Source: Pseudomonadota bacterium
GTDB lineage: Bacteria > Pseudomonadota > Alphaproteobacteria > Puniceispirillales > Marisalimonadaceae
Assembly (NCBI GenBank): GCA_027625145.1
Contig: JAQBXK010000004.1
Span: 1-64,000, forward strand
DNA length: 64,000 bases
Direction: 5' to 3'
In this document: one piece after another, positions 20,682 through 27,418 of the stretch
Layout: each line of letters starts with the position of its first letter
How positions within the stretch are numbered: position 1 is the first letter of the stretch
The notes under the pieces: generated by a model
What the model saw: the letters and a program-made list of their open reading frames with translations, nothing else
What the model was told of the DNA's origin: nothing
Databases searched by the model: none
Translations under genes and position numbers: made by a program

Positions 20682-21824
20682 ATGAAAAAAATTTTACTTC
20701 TTGGTAGCGGTGAATTAGGAAAAGAATTAACAATTAGCCTTAAGAGAATGGGCTATTATGTAATAGCTTGTGATGCATATGAAAAAGCCCCAGCTATGCA
20801 AGTAAGTGATATTTCTGAAGTATTTAATATGTTAGATAGAGAAAAATTAAAATCTATAATTGACAAACATAAACCTAATTTTATTGTTCCTGAAGTAGAA
20901 GCTATCCAAACGGAGGTTTTAATAGAAGTAGAAAAAGATGGATATACAGTCATTCCATCTGCAAAAGCTGTAAACCTAACTATGAATAGAGATAAAATTA
21001 GAGATAGAGCTAAAAGTTTGGGGTTAAAGACAGCTAATTATGCTTATGCTGAAACAGAGGAAGCTTTAATTTTAGAGGCTAAAAAAATAGGCTCTAAAGT
21101 AGCGATTAAACCTGTTATGAGTTCTTCCGGTAAGGGGCAAAGTTATGCGACTTCTGAGGATGAAGTAAAAAAAGCTTGGAATTTTGCTATTGATGGAATG
21201 AGAGGAAATAGACAAAGAGTAATTGTAGAAGAGTTTATTGACTTTGATTATGAAATAACTCTTTTAACTATATTAGAAAAAAATGGAAAAGTTTCATTCT
21301 GTGAACCTATTGGCCATTATCAACAAAGAGGTGATTATCAATATAGTTGGCAACCAGCAAAATGTTCTAAAAAAGTTATTCAAGACGCTCAAGAAGCAGC
21401 TAGAAAAATGGTTTTAGATTTAGGTGGATCTGGTATTTTTGGAGTTGAATTTTTTATAACAAAGTCTGATGAAATTATTTTTAGTGAATTGAGTCCTCGT
21501 CCACATGATACAGGAATGGTTACAATGTATACTCAAAATTATAGCCAGTTCGATATTCACGCTAGAGTCTTAACCGGAATGCCTTTACCTAATATAAAGT
21601 TATTACAGCCTGGAGCAAGTCATGTAATTATAGCGAATGAAAACGCTAGTGGTGATTACTTTATAGAAGGCATAGAAGATGCTTTAAGTGACACTAATGT
21701 TGATTATAGAATATTTGGTAAACCTGTTTTGAAACCTTATCGCAGAATGGGCGTTGTATTAGCTGATACTCTTGAAAACGCTAAAAAAGCCGCTAATAAA
21801 ATTAAAGTATCACAAAAATCGTAA
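20682..21824 (+). CDS. purT: Formate-dependent phosphoribosylglycinamide formyltransferase (GAR transformylase 2)
   Basis: ATP-grasp enzyme that formylates GAR with formate in purine synthesis. It opens with LLLGSGELGKELTISLKRMG, continues with VPEVEAIQTEVL, the ATP-grasp loop KPVMSSSGKGQS, FIDFDYEITLLT, and FSELSPRPHDTGMVTM. Length 380 is normal. AAAGGAA precedes ATG 20682. Its stop is four bases from the convergent DUF1445 gene. Confidence 0.93.
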   Translation: MKKILLLGSGELGKELTISLKRMGYYVIACDAYEKAPAMQVSDISEVFNMLDREKLKSIIDKHKPNFIVPEVEAIQTEVLIEVEKDGYTVIPSAKAVNLTMNRDKIRDRAKSLGLKTANYAYAETEEALILEAKKIGSKVAIKPVMSSSGKGQSYATSEDEVKKAWNFAIDGMRGNRQRVIVEEFIDFDYEITLLTILEKNGKVSFCEPIGHYQQRGDYQYSWQPAKCSKKVIQDAQEAARKMVLDLGGSGIFGVEFFITKSDEIIFSELSPRPHDTGMVTMYTQNYSQFDIHARVLTGMPLPNIKLLQPGASHVIIANENASGDYFIEGIEDALSDTNVDYRIFGKPVLKPYRRMGVVLADTLENAKKAANKIKVSQKS

Positions 21825-21827
21825 TGT

Positions 21828-22649
21828 CTAATGTAATATGGGTATTTCAGCATCTTGGCTTATGTCTGTAATAAGCATATGTCCGGGTGTATGTGATATG
21901 CATAATGGAACATCAGATTTTAAAATTGCATTTTGAGGAGTTACACCACATGCCCAGAATACGTGTGCTTCATCATTTAATATATCTCTTGGAGCATCTC
22001 CCCAATTAGGGTTATTAGTATCAAGAATTCCAATTTCTTTAGGATCTCCATAATGGATTGGCGAACCATGAGCCCAATTAAAAGATTTACAAATATTAAT
22101 CACATCACCAATTTTGTTTTTTTTAATAATGCGCATAGATACAACCATTGTATTACCAAAAGGACCTGAACTAATATTTTTAATATTAGTTTTATACATA
22201 GGTACTATCTTATTATTATTGATATGATCTATAGAAAAACCATGTTTTATTAATGAATGTTCAAAGGTGAAGGAACAGCCTATAGCAAAAGCAATTAAAT
22301 TTTTATTCCAATATTGAGTAATTTCTTGGACTGTATCAAACAGCATACCATTTTTATATATATTATAAGATGGTACATCTGTTCTAACATCAATATTTTT
22401 ACCTAGTGTTTTAAAAAAAGGGTTTCCTAAATCTGTTACTCCAACAAGAGGGCATGCCTTAGGGTTTCTTTGACAGAAAATCATAAAGTCTAAAGCGTAT
22501 TTTTTTTCTAAAATAATGAGGTTTGTTTGTAGCATATTTTTTGATAAACCAGCAGTTTGATATTTGAAATCACCACATCTAATCAACTCTCTTAACGAAT
22601 CATTGCTTAATGTTTTGGCTGTAGAATATAAATCTAAAATTTTTTCCAT
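21828..22649 (-). CDS. DUF1445 / YcsI-family putative hydro-lyase (D-glutamate cyclase-like)
   Basis: A 273-residue protein of the YcsI/DUF1445 family. Supporting segments are IFCQRNPKACPLVGVTDLGNP, AFAIGCSFTFEHSL, SGPFGNTMVVSMR, and the C-terminal VFWACGVTPQNAI ... HTPGHMLITD. Family members are annotated as hydro-lyases, and the mammalian relative is a D-glutamate cyclase; the reaction here is not established. It is the last backbone gene before the island and reads away from the tRNA-Gly site. Confidence 0.88.
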   Translation of the reverse strand: MEKILDLYSTAKTLSNDSLRELIRCGDFKYQTAGLSKNMLQTNLIILEKKYALDFMIFCQRNPKACPLVGVTDLGNPFFKTLGKNIDVRTDVPSYNIYKNGMLFDTVQEITQYWNKNLIAFAIGCSFTFEHSLIKHGFSIDHINNNKIVPMYKTNIKNISSGPFGNTMVVSMRIIKKNKIGDVINICKSFNWAHGSPIHYGDPKEIGILDTNNPNWGDAPRDILNDEAHVFWACGVTPQNAILKSDVPLCISHTPGHMLITDISQDAEIPILH

Positions 22650-22705
22650 TTAATATTCCTTATCTGGTATTTCATAATTTATAGATAATAATAAAAATAT
22701 AAAAT

Positions 22706-22780
22706 TGGAGCGGGCGAAGAGATTCGAACTCTCGACATTCTCGTTGGCAACGAGATGCTCTACCACTGAGCTACGCCCGC
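22706..22780 (-). tRNA. tRNA-Gly (anticodon GCC), left copy
   Basis: The minus strand gives a 75-nt tRNA with encoded CCA: acceptor GCGGGCG/CGCCCGC, D arm GCTCAGTGGTAGAGC, anticodon loop TTGCCAA, T loop TTCGAAT. It is identical to the copy at 32965-33039. This copy's 5' flank belongs to the island, so any promoter for it must come from the element. Confidence 0.95.
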
Positions 22781-22783
22781 TTA
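22706..22783. repeat. Left attachment site repeat (att, 78 bp)
   Basis: Exact direct repeat with 32965-33042, from TGGA at the tRNA CCA end through CTTA beyond the tRNA 5' end. The flanking bases differ on both sides. It marks the left border of the integrated element; the crossover core lies somewhere within these 78 bases. Confidence 0.85.
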
Positions 22784-22847
22784 TTTTACCTTTTATTCAA
22801 CCTCTTGTTCAACATTACCTTATACAAAAACTGTGTCAATATGCTCA

Positions 22848-22883
22848 TTTTTGTCTACCTTTTTGCCTACCCTTTTGTCTACC
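22848..22883. promoter_or_regulatory. Three tandem 12-bp repeats, candidate integrase arm sites (left)
   Basis: TTTTTGTCTACC, TTTTTGCCTACC and CTTTTGTCTACC follow one another at exact 12-base intervals, 65 bases inside the left att repeat. The same unit occurs twice in tandem at the right end by the int start. Occurrence at both ends of the element suggests binding sites for the recombinase N-terminal domain. Confidence 0.6.
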
Positions 22884-22921
22884 CCAAATCAAATGAATGT
22901 TCTGATGTGTGAGTCAATCAT

Positions 22922-23141
22922 GAAACGATACATAGGTCGGTAAAGAAGAGGCTAATAAAGAGGTCATGTACAAACAACCTCCACTTCCATGATTTAAAAC
23001 ATGAAGCCATCTCACGGTTTATTGAGAGAGCTAACTATTCCAGAAGCCGCTTTCATTAGCAGACATAAAGCACAGTATATGTTACTTAGGTATGTCCATC
23101 CAGACCTTAGTTATATTAAGAAGAAGGTTATGAGTTTTTAG
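22922..23141 (+). pseudogene. Remnant of a second tyrosine recombinase (C-terminal part, frameshifted)
   Basis: From about 22940 the plus strand reads RLIKRS..NLHFHDLKHEAISRFIER up to 23029. After one extra base the next frame reads LTIPEAAFISRHKAQYMLLRYVHPDLS and on to the stop at 23139-23141. This is the catalytic box of a phage-type integrase (HDLRHEAISR, then the LxxPEVALISGH region and RYTH tyrosine region) broken by a frameshift, with the N-terminal domain absent. The final tyrosine could be in LRYVHP. Its sequence class differs from the intact island integrase, so it is a relic of another element that used the same site. The rest of 22884-23304 holds no gene that I can see. Confidence 0.65.
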
Positions 23142-23304
23142 GTACCATATTATAAGAATTGGGTACCCCGAGGTTAATGGATAAACTCTTTTCAAAAAAA
23201 GGGTTAAAGACTTGTTGTTATTGTTATTATTTTAGGCTTCACTTCTGTAATCAATTAGTTCAGATAGAACACTAGACCACAAATTTAGAGATAAGGAGTT
23301 CGAA

Positions 23305-23520
23305 TTAAAACCAACCTAATTTTTTAAATATCCATATTTGCAAACTAACAATAACCACAAGTATGCCACTAAAGACCCAAAAAGCATTTGGATCTTCTAC
23401 TCCAGGTATTCCACCTATGTTAATACCAAATAATCCAGTTAAAAAACCAAGTGGTAAAAATATAGCGGATATAACGGAAAGTACGTACATGTTCTTATTC
23501 AATTTACCTGCTAGAATATT
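23305..23520 (-). pseudogene. C-terminal fragment of a ZntB/CorA-type cation transporter
   Basis: About 70 residues ending at 23305 match the membrane end of the CorA superfamily: LNKNMYVLSVISAIFLPLGF is transmembrane helix 1, FGINIGGIPG is the loop motif in its ZntB-like GIN form, and AFWVFSGILVVIVSLQIWIF is helix 2. The ~250-residue cytoplasmic domain is missing. The open frame continues upstream only to 23565 without further similarity, and the GC-rich MFS segment begins there. It is AT-rich like the backbone. Unlikely to function. Confidence 0.65.
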
Positions 23521-23593
23521 TCCCCCACCTTTAGTGTCGAATAGATATATTAGATATTTCTGTGTTCATTAAAAAGGATCGTAAATAACCCTT

Positions 23594-24871
23594 CTATAAT
23601 GGATCATTGTTTGAACTCTTCTGCTCGGATTCATCCGCTAGCGGCGACACGGTATCAACGCGCGGATCTAGTGCATGAATCATGCTGCTGGAAATCGGCA
23701 CATTGACAAAACTATTCTCTGATGCATGCCGTTTGGTATTTAGCATACGGCCAACTATAAACAACCCTGCAATAAATTGGAAAAAGGCAGAAAAATAAAA
23801 TAGGGCCTCTGGGCCATAGTTGTCCATGAGTACCCCTCCAGCAACAGGGCCGATCACTGATGCCGTTGACCAGATAACTAGCATGGTGGCACACACGTTG
23901 ACCATATTCTCACCCTCGAAATGATCAACGGCATGAGACAGGGCAATAGAATAGATAGAGAGTCCTGTTCCACCCCATATAAAGACTAGAAGTAAAATCA
24001 GGTTTTCGGCACCACTTGGAGACAAGGTTATTGACACAGAAACTGCTGCAGCAACTATTAATGCTGTCGCCATGACAACACGTCTGCCAATGGCATCGGA
24101 AATTAGACCAAGCGGCCACTGTAAGGTCAAGCCACCAAAGTGAGCTATGGCTATAAGCGCAAACGCATTGGCCATTGTCAAGTCGATACTGAGACCATAG
24201 ATTGGCAGAAAATTAAGGACCGCCCCATTGGCTAATCCGATAGCAAAGGCGGCTCCAACCGAGCTTGGTACAGCCAAAAAAAGAGGTTTAAATGAAAGTG
24301 ACCCCCCAGTAATAATTTCTGGTATTGGGGGCATTTTCGTCATTGCAACTGGCACAAGCGACAAGGCAAACAGAGAAGCTGCCAATAACAAGCCTTGCTC
24401 GCTGATAAAAACTGATGCGGCAAGCATCGCCGGGGCACTTACGTGGGCCAGCTTAGTGACAGTTGCATATAGCCCCATAACCTGACCGCGCATGGCCGTT
24501 GGTGTTCCGCGCACTACCCAGCTATCGGCGCAGGTTGAAATGATTGCAATGGCACCGCCCATTACACCACGAATGATTATTCCACTCTCAGTGCTGGAAC
24601 TTAGGTGCATGGTGATAGCAAGAGTTGATAGTATTGCTGCGGCAACAGCAAATGCACGAATATGACCAACCTGATTGATCAGTTTAGGGCCCCAGAAACA
24701 GCCAAATACAAATCCGATCCCGTAAGCGGTTGGAATTAGCCCCACATAGCCAAGATTTTCAAAAGCTGCATTTGCTCTGAGGACTAATAGTGGAGCCACC
24801 ATATTGTTACCAATTTGCAGAATGACTGTGCTACAGACAATAGCCGCAATGGATAAGATTATTGAAAACAT
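23594..24871 (-). CDS. MFS transporter (YcaD-like), GC-rich cargo
   Basis: A 425-residue protein with about 12 hydrophobic helices. YGIGFVFGCFWGPKLINQVGHIRAF holds the loop 2-3 region of the major facilitator superfamily, and SDAIGRRVVMATAL the equivalent loop of the second half; RGVMGGAIAIISTCADSWVVRGTP suggests the YcaD/UMF-type subgroup. Substrate unknown. Base composition is clearly higher in G+C than the backbone and codon use differs, so it is transferred DNA. The start overlaps the preceding 63-codon chimeric frame as TGATG. Confidence 0.82.
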   Translation of the reverse strand: MFSIILSIAAIVCSTVILQIGNNMVAPLLVLRANAAFENLGYVGLIPTAYGIGFVFGCFWGPKLINQVGHIRAFAVAAAILSTLAITMHLSSSTESGIIIRGVMGGAIAIISTCADSWVVRGTPTAMRGQVMGLYATVTKLAHVSAPAMLAASVFISEQGLLLAASLFALSLVPVAMTKMPPIPEIITGGSLSFKPLFLAVPSSVGAAFAIGLANGAVLNFLPIYGLSIDLTMANAFALIAIAHFGGLTLQWPLGLISDAIGRRVVMATALIVAAAVSVSITLSPSGAENLILLLVFIWGGTGLSIYSIALSHAVDHFEGENMVNVCATMLVIWSTASVIGPVAGGVLMDNYGPEALFYFSAFFQFIAGLFIVGRMLNTKRHASENSFVNVPISSSMIHALDPRVDTVSPLADESEQKSSNNDPL

Positions 24872-25062
24872 CAGGTGTTAATTTCATCATGAAAAATAGA
24901 TGCATCTGGTATTTTTCGGCATTTATGGGCAACAGGATCGCTGGGAACATCAGTGTTAGGACCTAGGCCAAAAGCAACAAGAAATTGAAAAGGGAATTCT
25001 TTAGAATCATATGTTTCTTCTGCGAGTTCAGATATAGCTTGTTCTATTTCTACAGCATTCAT
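24871..25062 (-). pseudogene. Chimeric frame: N-terminus of a DNA methyltransferase fused to foreign tail
   Basis: The first ~32 residues (MNAVEIEQAISELAEETYDS then KEFPFQFLVAFG) match the start of large class I DNA methyltransferases of MmeI-like/type IIG kind, as I remember the family. After the FG the expected NKxTxxRL continuation is replaced by an unrelated 31-residue tail that runs to a stop overlapping the MFS start codon. The DNA also changes from AT-rich to GC-richer at about 24960-24970. I read it as a junction where a methyltransferase gene was cut by incoming DNA. The family match is from memory. Confidence 0.5.
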
Positions 25063-25158
25063 TTCAAATTACCGTTGAACTGGTTAAAGTTAACATTGTT
25101 AATATCTTAGATATACTTTTGTTTAAAAGAAACACAATAAGTTGATCTGTTAAACTTA

Positions 25159-25196
25159 AGTTTTAACGACATAATAAACGTGGTGGTTGTTCAACC
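25159..25196. repeat. Conserved 38-bp box, copy A
   Basis: AGTTTTAACGACATAATA followed by AACGTGGTGGTTGTTCAACC is repeated at 29679-29716 with a single mismatch. It contains the small inverted repeat GGTTG-TT-CAACC. In both copies it lies on the cargo side of the long hairpin and in the same orientation to the primase gene, so it is part of a conserved cis module. Confidence 0.75.
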
Positions 25197-25216
25197 TATA
25201 GCCACTTAATCAATCT

Positions 25217-25299
25217 ATGTAGGGTATGTAGGGTTTACCCTTAGGTTCTAAATTTAAATCTATAGTACAACCTAAGGTATAACCCTACATAGTCTACAT
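25217..25299. promoter_or_regulatory. Long iteron-bearing hairpin, copy A (candidate replication origin)
   Basis: The left arm has two ATGTAGGG units (25217-25224, 25226-25233), then TTTACCC and TTAGGTT. The right arm mirrors this with AACCTAAGGTA and ACCCTACAT, then a degenerate second unit GTCTACAT (25292-25299). About 30 base pairs form with single-base bulges and a ~20-base loop. A related hairpin with different stem bases lies at 29752-29834. Location just past the primase stop fits an origin or other cis site of the element; the role is inferred. Confidence 0.6.
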
Positions 25300-25316
25300 G
25301 CAATTGTGTCTAAAGA

Positions 25317-25443
25317 CTAAATGTTATAACAACTACCATTATTCTTTAATTTAATGTCGACATAGATATAACCCTTACTTACTCTAGTCTTCTTTAGACC
25401 ACGCTCCACCATTCGTTTACCAAAGAGAGTTTCAGAGATAGGG
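25317..25443 (-). pseudogene. C-terminal fragment of a second D5-type primase gene
   Basis: The last ~42 codons read IPISETLFGKRMVERG.. to the stop, matching KPISEMVFSKRMQERG.. and the VDIKLKN end of the intact primase at 29861, clearly homologous but diverged. At 25444 the frame enters a copied piece of the ABC transporter gene, and the upstream residues of the open frame are out-of-frame ABC sequence. It is the tail of a former satellite primase cut at this junction. Confidence 0.78.
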
Positions 25444-25563
25444 ATGGAACGCGGTGTGAAGGGCGTGTCATTTTTATTGCGGTTTTTGCTCTTCTCGATT
25501 GGACCTTTGGTTCTGCAATTGGTGCTGATTTCTGCAGCTTTGGCCACCTTCTTTGATGTGCGC
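25444..25563 (+). repeat. Exact 120-bp copy of an internal part of the ABC transporter gene
   Basis: These 120 bases are identical to 27851-27970, same orientation, and encode the in-frame stretch beginning MERGVKGVSF and ending FFDVR of the exporter membrane domain. The left edge touches the truncated primase and the right edge lies 14 bases from the end of the SDR gene. It cannot be a functional gene piece. It records a recombination event or a chimeric join. Confidence 0.9.
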
Positions 25564-25576
25564 AATAAGCACTCGA

Positions 25577-26455
25577 TTAGGCGTCGCTACCGCCCAAAAC
25601 TGTGTCAAGTTGTAGATCCTTTAAAATCGCATCCTGTATCGGTTGTGTTTTGTGATTAATCTCACTCACACCCCAAGTCATGCCCACAACGCTCCGGGTT
25701 GGACGCTGCCCTGCAGGCATGTCTGCAAGTGAACAATACAAATCAACTACAAGCTGTGGATCTGGCTTTTCAGGTCCATTCATCATCGTCATAAAACCGG
25801 AGAGCATTGCATCAGGTACATTGGCCAATTCACCATATTCGGCAATGATCTCTTTGCGTGCCGCCGGACGTCCGATATTTATAAAATTGGTGCCAAATGG
25901 CCCAGGTTCTACAAGCGTGATGTCCACACCGAAACCGGAAACCTCATATCGCAGCGCTTGCATATAGGCCTCAAGGGCGTGTTTCGTGGCAGCATAAGTA
26001 CCAAAGAACGGCCCTGTCATGCGGCCCAAACTTGAACTGCAGTTGATTATTAACCCAGAACCTGCTTCGCGCATTCCAGGCAGTACGGCTTGTGTGGCTC
26101 GGATTGCACCAAAATAATTGGTTTCCATCAGGTCGCGCGATTGCTGCAAGCTAAAGGCCTCGGTCAGGCCGATATCCTGAATTCCGGCGTTGTTGATGAG
26201 GATGTCGACAGGGCCTGCGGCTATGATGTCAGCGAAGCCGCTTGCGACAGCATTGTCGTTGTTCATATCCATTTCGATAATTGAGATGTTGGTAGAATGG
26301 GCTTCAAGGGCTGCCTTTTTGGTGGCGTTACGTCCGTTTACATCACGCATGGTACCCCAAACGCGGTAACCGCGATCCGCAAAATCTCGCACGGCACCCT
26401 CACCAAATCCGCTACTTGTTCCTGTAATAACTACTGTTTTAGTTGGTTCTGACAT
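25577..26455 (-). CDS. Short-chain dehydrogenase/reductase, GC-rich cargo
   Basis: Classical SDR of 292 residues. The cofactor loop is ITGTSSGFGEGA, followed by NNAG, the catalytic Ser region NCSSSLGRM, and YAATKHALEAYMQAL with the Tyr and Lys. The C-terminal extension resembles oxidoreductases of the retinol-dehydrogenase-like subgroup. A good AGGAG-type site (GAAGGAGAAACG) precedes the ATG at 26455. It is divergent from a TetR-type gene 90 bases away, the common arrangement of a repressor and its target. Substrate unknown. Composition is foreign to the backbone. Confidence 0.88.
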   Translation of the reverse strand: MSEPTKTVVITGTSSGFGEGAVRDFADRGYRVWGTMRDVNGRNATKKAALEAHSTNISIIEMDMNNDNAVASGFADIIAAGPVDILINNAGIQDIGLTEAFSLQQSRDLMETNYFGAIRATQAVLPGMREAGSGLIINCSSSLGRMTGPFFGTYAATKHALEAYMQALRYEVSGFGVDITLVEPGPFGTNFINIGRPAARKEIIAEYGELANVPDAMLSGFMTMMNGPEKPDPQLVVDLYCSLADMPAGQRPTRSVVGMTWGVSEINHKTQPIQDAILKDLQLDTVLGGSDA

Positions 26456-26490
26456 AGTCGTTTCTCCTTCTTGATTTATTTGTTACAGGG

Positions 26491-26545
26491 TGGTATAAAA
26501 TATATAAATCGAAAAAGCAATATAAAAATACTGACTGGTATAAAA
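26491..26545. promoter_or_regulatory. Repeated TGGTATAAAA boxes in the SDR/TetR divergent promoter
   Basis: TGGTATAAAA occurs at 26491-26500 and again at 26536-26545, directly before the TetR-family start codon, in the 90-base divergent intergenic region. The boxes could be operator halves or -10-like elements for autoregulation. The functional reading is a guess from position. Confidence 0.35.
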
Positions 26546-27145
26546 ATGACAACAACTGATCATAAATCCTTGCGCGGTAGACCTAAAACCATACGCGCTG
26601 AAAAGGTACTTGAGGTTGCCATAGAAGCCTATTGGCAGAACGACCTAGCTGATGTTTCGGTCAATTCGATTTGTCGGGCAGCACAAGCCTCAAAACCCTC
26701 GGTATATCGCGAATTTGGCAATGAAGATGGTCTCACCCGTGCTGCTCTCGAAAGTTATGCCGAGCAACTATTGTCAGATGTGTCCAAGATTTTGCAGTCA
26801 GGGCAGGGCATGAATGAAACGCTAGATGCCCTCATTGATTTCATCATTACAGATGCGCGTTTAGAAATAGGATGCCTTTTCCATAAGATGCGCGCCGGCA
26901 AGAACAGGCTTGGACCAAAAACTCGCCAGTTGGTGGAAGAGTTGAATCGTGCTGCTCAAGGTAACTATCAGACATTCTTTCAAGATCGGCGCAGCACTGG
27001 CGACTGGTATGGCACCGTTTCGACTGATGTGGCAGCGAAATATCTAGGCGAACAGATAGCCCTTGCCTTAGCGCAACGCGCCTCTGGAGAAAATGCTACT
27101 ACCATTCGAGAGATTTTGAGCTTGGCCCTTTCAGTGTTTCGGTGA
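26546..27145 (+). CDS. TetR-family transcriptional regulator, GC-rich cargo
   Basis: About 199 residues from ATG 26546 (MTTTDHKSLRGRPKTIRAEK); the frame is open from 26471 but the upstream residues look non-coding. The N-terminal DNA-binding domain reads VLEVAIEAYWQND, then VSVNSICRAAQASKPSVYREF with the helix-turn-helix, then GNEDGLTRAALESY. The C-terminal ligand domain has GCLFHKMRAGKNRLG. Divergence from the SDR gene suggests it represses that gene and itself. The inducer is unknown. Confidence 0.85.
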   Translation: MTTTDHKSLRGRPKTIRAEKVLEVAIEAYWQNDLADVSVNSICRAAQASKPSVYREFGNEDGLTRAALESYAEQLLSDVSKILQSGQGMNETLDALIDFIITDARLEIGCLFHKMRAGKNRLGPKTRQLVEELNRAAQGNYQTFFQDRRSTGDWYGTVSTDVAAKYLGEQIALALAQRASGENATTIREILSLALSVFR

Positions 27146-27418
27146 CAATGAGAACATGGTACGAATTAGATGCAGCTAATAGCGCGTCAGTATATTTTGA
27201 TTGGCAGTTAAGTATGGGCTGATATTGTCAACTATTCGTGCTGTTGCTGCGCCGTCATTGGTAGACATAAACAAGGTGGAGGCTGCGCGTCCGGTGATCG
27301 TAAGACCGTCTTGCTAAATCTTTCATTACATTTAAAATCCTGTTATTATGTTTACTAAGATAATATGACTACTTCAAGAAAATGTTTACTTTGTAAAAAT
27401 TAAAGTGTGTGAGCTATT
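27146..27418. other. Intergenic stretch before the ABC exporter
   Basis: The first ~170 bases are GC-richer and contain short broken frames with no recognisable product. From about 27315 composition falls sharply to AT-rich (ending in TTTGTAAAAATTAAAG near 27410) just before the ABC start. That AT-rich leader suggests another join point, or a promoter region adapted to the host. I see no RNA gene here. Confidence 0.4.

Noticed and set aside
22705-22896. Plus-strand 63-codon frame over the left tRNA-Gly
   Set aside because: It is a false translation of the tRNA antisense strand and the tandem 12-bp repeats.
23712-24485. Alternative-frame open frames inside the MFS gene on both strands
   Set aside because: The MFS frame has the correct transporter motifs. 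The others lack any family resemblance and lie entirely within it.
25444-25659. Plus-strand 71-codon frame as a gene
   Set aside because: It is the 120-bp copy of the ABC gene followed by antisense of the SDR gene end. It has no gene logic of its own.
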